Positions 52,786-56,628 of a stretch of 56,628 bases of DNA are shown piece by piece. The notes under the pieces are model-generated. The model was not told the origin of the DNA. It made no database searches and saw only the letters and a list, made by a program, of their open reading frames with translations. Position numbers and translations under genes: made by a program. How positions within the stretch are numbered: the stretch's first letter is position 1; each line of letters begins with the position of its first letter. The DNA lies in assembly GCA_051984675.1 (NCBI GenBank), contig JBPYFK010000042.1, positions 1 to 56,628 on the forward strand, given 5' to 3'. The stretch is from JBPYFK01 sp051984675. GTDB taxonomy: Bacteria > Actinomycetota > Actinomycetes > Mycobacteriales > Pseudonocardiaceae.

Positions 52786-54156
52786 TTGTTGACCACAAAG
52801 CGTCGTGCTCTCGTTCCTCGCCCGGCACGCATACTCGCGCTCAGCGCAGTCGCGTGTCTGGTGTTCGCCACCCCGCAGGCCGCTGCTGCGCCGACCTTCG
52901 CCATCGGGCAAATGCAAGATCAGACCGTCGGTGCGGCCGGCTGCGGCACCAACAACGCTGGCGAACCCTCCATACACGTCTCGAAGAACAACCTGGTCGG
53001 CCTCGGCTCGGAGAATGGGCTCGGCAGTGGCAGCGAGTACTGGCGCGCCACGCAGACCGGCGGCTCGAGCGCGGCCACCGGATGCGACCTCGTCTACTCC
53101 GGCCAGCCCAACGCAGTCTCCGGCGGCACCGGTGCATCGGGCGGCGATATCGACACAACATTTGCCCCAGTGAAATCGTCGGCCGGCACATACCGGATCT
53201 ACGTGGCGAGCCTGAACCTCGGCTCGGTGAACGTCGCGGTATCCAACGACGACGGTAAGACGTTCAGCCAGACGCCTGTCCAGACCGGCCTGCCGGGCGA
53301 TGATCGGGAATGGCTCGCAGCCTACGGTGCTGACACATCGCTGCTGAGCTTCCATGACATCACCACCAGCAATATCGACGTGCTGCGCTCCGACAACGGA
53401 GGCGGCTCCTACGTGCAGATCTCGCGGGTCATCCCGGACACCGATTACAAGGCGACGAACAACGAGCTCGGCAATCTCGTCATCGACCACGTCAACGCCT
53501 CACCGGTGACCAACGGCTTCTGGGCGTACCAGTCCTTCGTGGCGCCCAGCACGCCCACTGGACAGACCTACGACGAGGCGTTCGTGGGCGTCTCCAACGA
53601 CGGTGGCCACACCTGGACCGACAAACCCATCCCCTGCACCACAGCTTTCGGAGCGGCCGGGCTCAACCATAACTTCCCCAACATCTCGGTGGCGCCCGAC
53701 GGGTCGCTGACCTACGCGGTATCCAACGACTCCTCGATTTACGTAGCACGCTCGACCGACCACGGTGACACATGGAGCTGCTCGGGCGCGATCTCGACGG
53801 TGTCCAAGGCGATCTTCCCGTGGGTGGTCGCTACCAGCGCCGGCGCTGACCTTGCCTATTACGGAAGCCCCAACGGCGGGCAGAACTGGTACCTGTACAT
53901 GGCGCAGAATCCAACCGGCGGAACCACCGGATGGACCAACACCCAGATCACCCCCGTGCACCAAGGCCAGGTCTGCGAGGGCGGTATTAGCTGCACGGGC
54001 GGACGGCAGCTCTTCGACGACTTCGGCATCGACACGGACCAAAACGGCTGGGCGCACATCGCTTTCAGCCACGACAGCCCTAACCTCGGCGGTAGTGGCA
54101 CCTACACCGGCTATGCGGTACAGACCGGCGGCAACCCAGTAGGCGTCCCCAACTGA
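52786..54156 (+). CDS. secreted BNR-repeat (sialidase-like) protein
   Basis: A 456-residue exported protein: signal ARILALSAVACLVFATPQAA (cleavage near residue 35), then a propeller with Asp-box/BNR repeats VSNDDGKTFSQ, VSNDGGHTWTDK and RSTDHGDTWSC. The sialidase FRIP motif and Arg triad are not evident, so a glycan hydrolase activity is not assured. The start is TTG 52786 or TTG 52789, both after GGAGG (52774-52778). A terminator follows. Confidence 0.85.
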   Translation: MLTTKRRALVPRPARILALSAVACLVFATPQAAAAPTFAIGQMQDQTVGAAGCGTNNAGEPSIHVSKNNLVGLGSENGLGSGSEYWRATQTGGSSAATGCDLVYSGQPNAVSGGTGASGGDIDTTFAPVKSSAGTYRIYVASLNLGSVNVAVSNDDGKTFSQTPVQTGLPGDDREWLAAYGADTSLLSFHDITTSNIDVLRSDNGGGSYVQISRVIPDTDYKATNNELGNLVIDHVNASPVTNGFWAYQSFVAPSTPTGQTYDEAFVGVSNDGGHTWTDKPIPCTTAFGAAGLNHNFPNISVAPDGSLTYAVSNDSSIYVARSTDHGDTWSCSGAISTVSKAIFPWVVATSAGADLAYYGSPNGGQNWYLYMAQNPTGGTTGWTNTQITPVHQGQVCEGGISCTGGRQLFDDFGIDTDQNGWAHIAFSHDSPNLGGSGTYTGYAVQTGGNPVGVPN

Positions 54157-54170
54157 CCCGCAGTCACCCG

Positions 54171-54221
54171 CACCGTGACACGATCGGCCATCGCCGCACT
54201 GGCGTGGCCGGTCGTGCGGTG
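54171..54221 (+). terminator. terminator after the BNR gene
   Basis: Nested stems: CACGATCGGCCA (54179-54190) with TGGCCGGTCGTG (54205-54216), an inner CGCC/GGCG stem and an outer CACCG/CGGTG pair, 15 bases after the stop. Confidence 0.85.
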
Positions 54222-54987
54222 CCGGAGGGGTGCCCCGTCCCTGCCGGAGCCTGCACGCCGAGCTCACGAAACCGGTTACGCCCCAATCGAAACCAAGATC
54301 TCCTGTGGTATCTGGTGCACAAATCCGGACGGATCTCAAGGCGTGGCCGCATAAGCCGCAGTTGGTGGACATCAGTGCAAAACCGAAGGTATGCAATCGG
54401 TGACAGCCACGTGGTCATCTGTAGGCGTGGCTACGAGGCCATAGCCGCCACAGTAGACAAGAATATTCTTTCAAGAGACTCAGCGAGGTTTGACATGTCG
54501 TGGGGCGCACCACCGGCCCTGTGTTTCGCCGTTGCGGGTAGTTCGGCCAGGAACTGGACGGAAGCGGCCGGCAGGACGTAGTCCACTGATCCTGGCGCTC
54601 GACAAGTCTTGATGTGGTGAAGCGCTTCGATCGCCCTGGATCACCATCGGGCAAGACCAGCCTCTGGAACCTGACAGCGCAGGGTCAAGCTAGAGTCGAC
54701 ATCCTCGACTGGTGTGCAAACACCGGAGCCTGCCGATACTTCTGGATTGATCTCGATGGTTGATCTTTTTATCAGTGGCCTTCGGAGGCGTAGTACCCGC
54801 GTTGAACAGCCAAGATCGGTCCGGATAACGGTTAGGTAAGTGCGTCCGTTAAGAATCTGCGCGCGCTGTTGACCAGAATCGCTCATTCGGCTGCTGGCAA
54901 GGATCCGTTGATTCGGTAGCGTTCTTCACCACCCGGATGACCCCGGGTTTCCTTCTGCACAGTTCCCCTGCACCGTGGAGGTATCTC
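54222..54987. other. intergenic region upstream of the sedolisin gene
   Basis: About 770 bases without a supportable gene on either strand. It should hold the promoter of the protease; AT-richer runs near 54455-54475 and 54740-54770 are the only composition changes seen. The RBS GGAGG at 54977-54981 belongs to the next gene. Confidence 0.4.
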
Positions 54988-56193
54988 GTGCGTCAACCCC
55001 TCGCCATCGCCGCAACCGCGGCAACCGGTGTTCTCCTTATCAGCATGGCGATCAGCGATCCTGTGTCAGCCGCTTCACCGAACGCAAAGCGGGTTTGTCC
55101 ACGGTCAACCGTGGGCTATGCGTCCTGTAACTCCTGGATCCGTACCGACGTCGGAGGCCAGCCGGCTGCGGTTGGGACTCCCGCCGGATACGGACCCAGT
55201 GACCTCCAATCGGCCTACAACCTGGCCGCGGCATCAGCGAACAACGGCACTGGTGTGACCGTCGCCATCGTGGATGCCTACGACGACCCGTCGGCGTTCA
55301 ATGATGTGAACGTCTACCGCGCTCAGTATGGTGAGCCGGCGCTTGCTTCTTGCAGCCCGTCCACGATCAAGTCGAGCACGACACCCTGTTTCGCCAAGTC
55401 AGACCAAAACGGCGGCACCGCCTACCCAGCCAAGAACGCTAGTTGGGCCCAGGAAATATCCTTAGACTTGGACATGGTGTCCGCAACTTGTCCACATTGC
55501 AACATCCTGCTGGTTGAGGCGAACACCGCGTCATTCGCCGACCTGGGCACCTCGGTGAACACTGCGGCCAATCTGGGTGCGGCGGTGGTGAGCAACAGCT
55601 ACGGCGGCAGCGAGTCCTCCAGCGAGGCTTCGTGGGAGAGCGCTTACTACAACCACCCAGGCGTAGCGATTACCGCCAGCTCGGGAGACAGCGGCTACGG
55701 GGTGCAGTTCCCGGCGGCGTCTCGTGACGTCACCGCGGTCGGCGGTACGAGCCTGACCAAGGCGAGCAACGCGCGGGGTTGGTCCGAGACCGCATGGAGT
55801 GGCGCAGGTAGCGGTTGCTCGGCCTACATCACTAAGCCGCCCTGGCAGACCGATGCTGGGTGCGCCAACCGTACTGTGGCCGACGTGAGCGCCGTTGCCG
55901 ACCCGAACACCGGGGTTGCTGTGTACGACAGCACCGCGTACCAGGGTCAGAGCGGCTGGTTGGTATTCGGTGGCACCAGCGTCGCCTCGCCGGTGATCGC
56001 ATCGGTGTACGCGCTAGCCGGCAACGCGTCCACGGTGAACTACGGGTCCTACCCGTATTCGCACACTTCATCGCTGTATGACGTGACCAGCGGAAGCAAT
56101 GGCACTTGCGGCGGGTCGTACCTGTGCACCGCGGGCCCAGGCTACGACGGTCCGACGGGGCTAGGCACACCGAGCGGCACCGGTGGTTTCTGA
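54988..56193 (+). CDS. sedolisin (S53) family serine-carboxyl protease, short form
   Basis: A 401-residue exported protease with a signal peptide (AIAATAATGVLLISMAISD). The sedolisin catalytic set is visible: Glu156 and Asp160 (QEISLDLDM), oxyanion Asp234 (SSGDSGYG) and Ser331 (GGTSVASP). YGPSDLQSAYNL marks the start of the catalytic domain at about residue 69, so the long activation prodomain of classical sedolisins is missing. GTG 54988 has GGAGG six bases upstream; the frame is open 17 codons further. Acts outside the cell, usually at acid pH. Confidence 0.9.
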   Translation: MRQPLAIAATAATGVLLISMAISDPVSAASPNAKRVCPRSTVGYASCNSWIRTDVGGQPAAVGTPAGYGPSDLQSAYNLAAASANNGTGVTVAIVDAYDDPSAFNDVNVYRAQYGEPALASCSPSTIKSSTTPCFAKSDQNGGTAYPAKNASWAQEISLDLDMVSATCPHCNILLVEANTASFADLGTSVNTAANLGAAVVSNSYGGSESSSEASWESAYYNHPGVAITASSGDSGYGVQFPAASRDVTAVGGTSLTKASNARGWSETAWSGAGSGCSAYITKPPWQTDAGCANRTVADVSAVADPNTGVAVYDSTAYQGQSGWLVFGGTSVASPVIASVYALAGNASTVNYGSYPYSHTSSLYDVTSGSNGTCGGSYLCTAGPGYDGPTGLGTPSGTGGF

Positions 56194-56244
56194 CCCAACC
56201 GGAAACCGAGAACGGCAAACCGATAATCAGATGCTCGTCGAGAC

Positions 56245-56279
56245 GGTGTGGGCGGGTCAATGCATGACCCGCCCACACC
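56245..56279 (+). terminator. terminator after the sedolisin gene
   Basis: Fifteen-base perfect arms (56245-56259, 56265-56279) with loop ATGCA, 51 bases after the stop. Confidence 0.9.
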
Positions 56280-56628
56280 CATGTCGTCAGGCGCCGCAGG
56301 GTGTCGTTGTGGCCGATTCCTCAGGCACGCGTGTCGGAATAGGCACGCGTGCCAGCTGATTTGGTGAGGGTGGTGAATGCCTGGTGGAATAGGGCGTCGC
56401 CTGCGCGTCGGTCCCGGCTGATCTTTGACGGTCAGGCCAGCGCGCTGGTATCGGTAACGGCGCGGGAGCCGGCACAGATGAAAAGGCACGAGCCGGCCTA
56501 CCCCGAGTTGTCGGGTGCAAGGATGAACTTGCTACGGACTGTCGATACTGCGGACCGCCGTTTCGGGTCGTGCGTCGGTTCGCAGGGGCGTGGTCAGTCG
56601 CGATTCGGGGCGACGACAGCCACGCCTG
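56280..56628. other. window end
   Basis: No gene supported. GGCACGCGTG occurs twice (56324-56333 and 56342-56351). Confidence 0.35.

Overview
The window looks like chromosome of a high-GC actinomycete, most likely a member of the Pseudonocardiaceae (Saccharopolyspora or Amycolatopsis type). The reasons are a homodimeric AceE, a FasR-controlled fabD-fabH-acpP-fabF-accD6 cluster, DUF3052, DUF3263 and DUF3145 proteins, many GTG starts, F420-type LLM oxidoreductases and a class F sortase. No intact tRNA or rRNA gene is present. Genus is an inference from gene content only.

Core half (about 1-27.9 kb). A minus-strand peroxiredoxin (ahpE) and a DUF3052 gene precede aceE, the E1 subunit of pyruvate dehydrogenase. 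A DUF3263 gene and fasR follow, then the type II fatty acid operon in which start and stop codons overlap (fabD/fabH, acpP/fabF), ending in accD6. Acetyl-CoA production and its use for malonyl-CoA and fatty or mycolic-type chains are therefore adjacent. Next come two minus-strand genes (DUF3145 and a one-TM protein), a tail-anchored NERD-like protein, two small membrane proteins, a SigE-type ECF sigma factor with a membrane-anchored beta-propeller partner, an LLM oxidoreductase, an aldo/keto reductase, pobA, adenosine deaminase, lpdA (E3 of the 2-oxoacid dehydrogenases), mntH, two unknown genes, a DksA/TraR zinc-finger protein and aspA.

Accessory part (about 27.9-46.2 kb). The edge is marked by a decayed tyrosine integrase and the 3' half of a tRNA-Met-like gene; the other edge has the 3' half of a tRNA-Arg-like gene. 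Between them lie intact genes and many broken ones: a pentapeptide-repeat membrane protein, remnants of TetR, SDR, Tn3 transposase, urease alpha and amidohydrolase genes, an HxlR-DsbA-azoreductase-NmrA redox module, a GYD protein and a TetR/MFS efflux pair. At 39.3-42.8 kb there is a tightly packed set of small, mostly unrecognised genes behind a ribbon-helix-helix regulator, with a duplicated palindromic site in the divergent promoter. No replication, transfer or intact integrase gene accompanies this set. A frameshifted XRE-TPR regulator, a two-TM protein and a secreted DUF6454 protein follow.

Right part (about 46.2-56.6 kb). A GNAT gene with two compensating frameshifts, an SDR and a DUF397-like protein lead into a secretome cluster: a choice-of-anchor P protein coupled to a class F sortase and flanked by transposase remnants, a sialidase-like BNR protein, and a short sedolisin (S53) protease. 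Strong GC-rich hairpins end most units. Several starts were moved from the longest reading frame to a codon with a ribosome binding site; these are stated in each entry.
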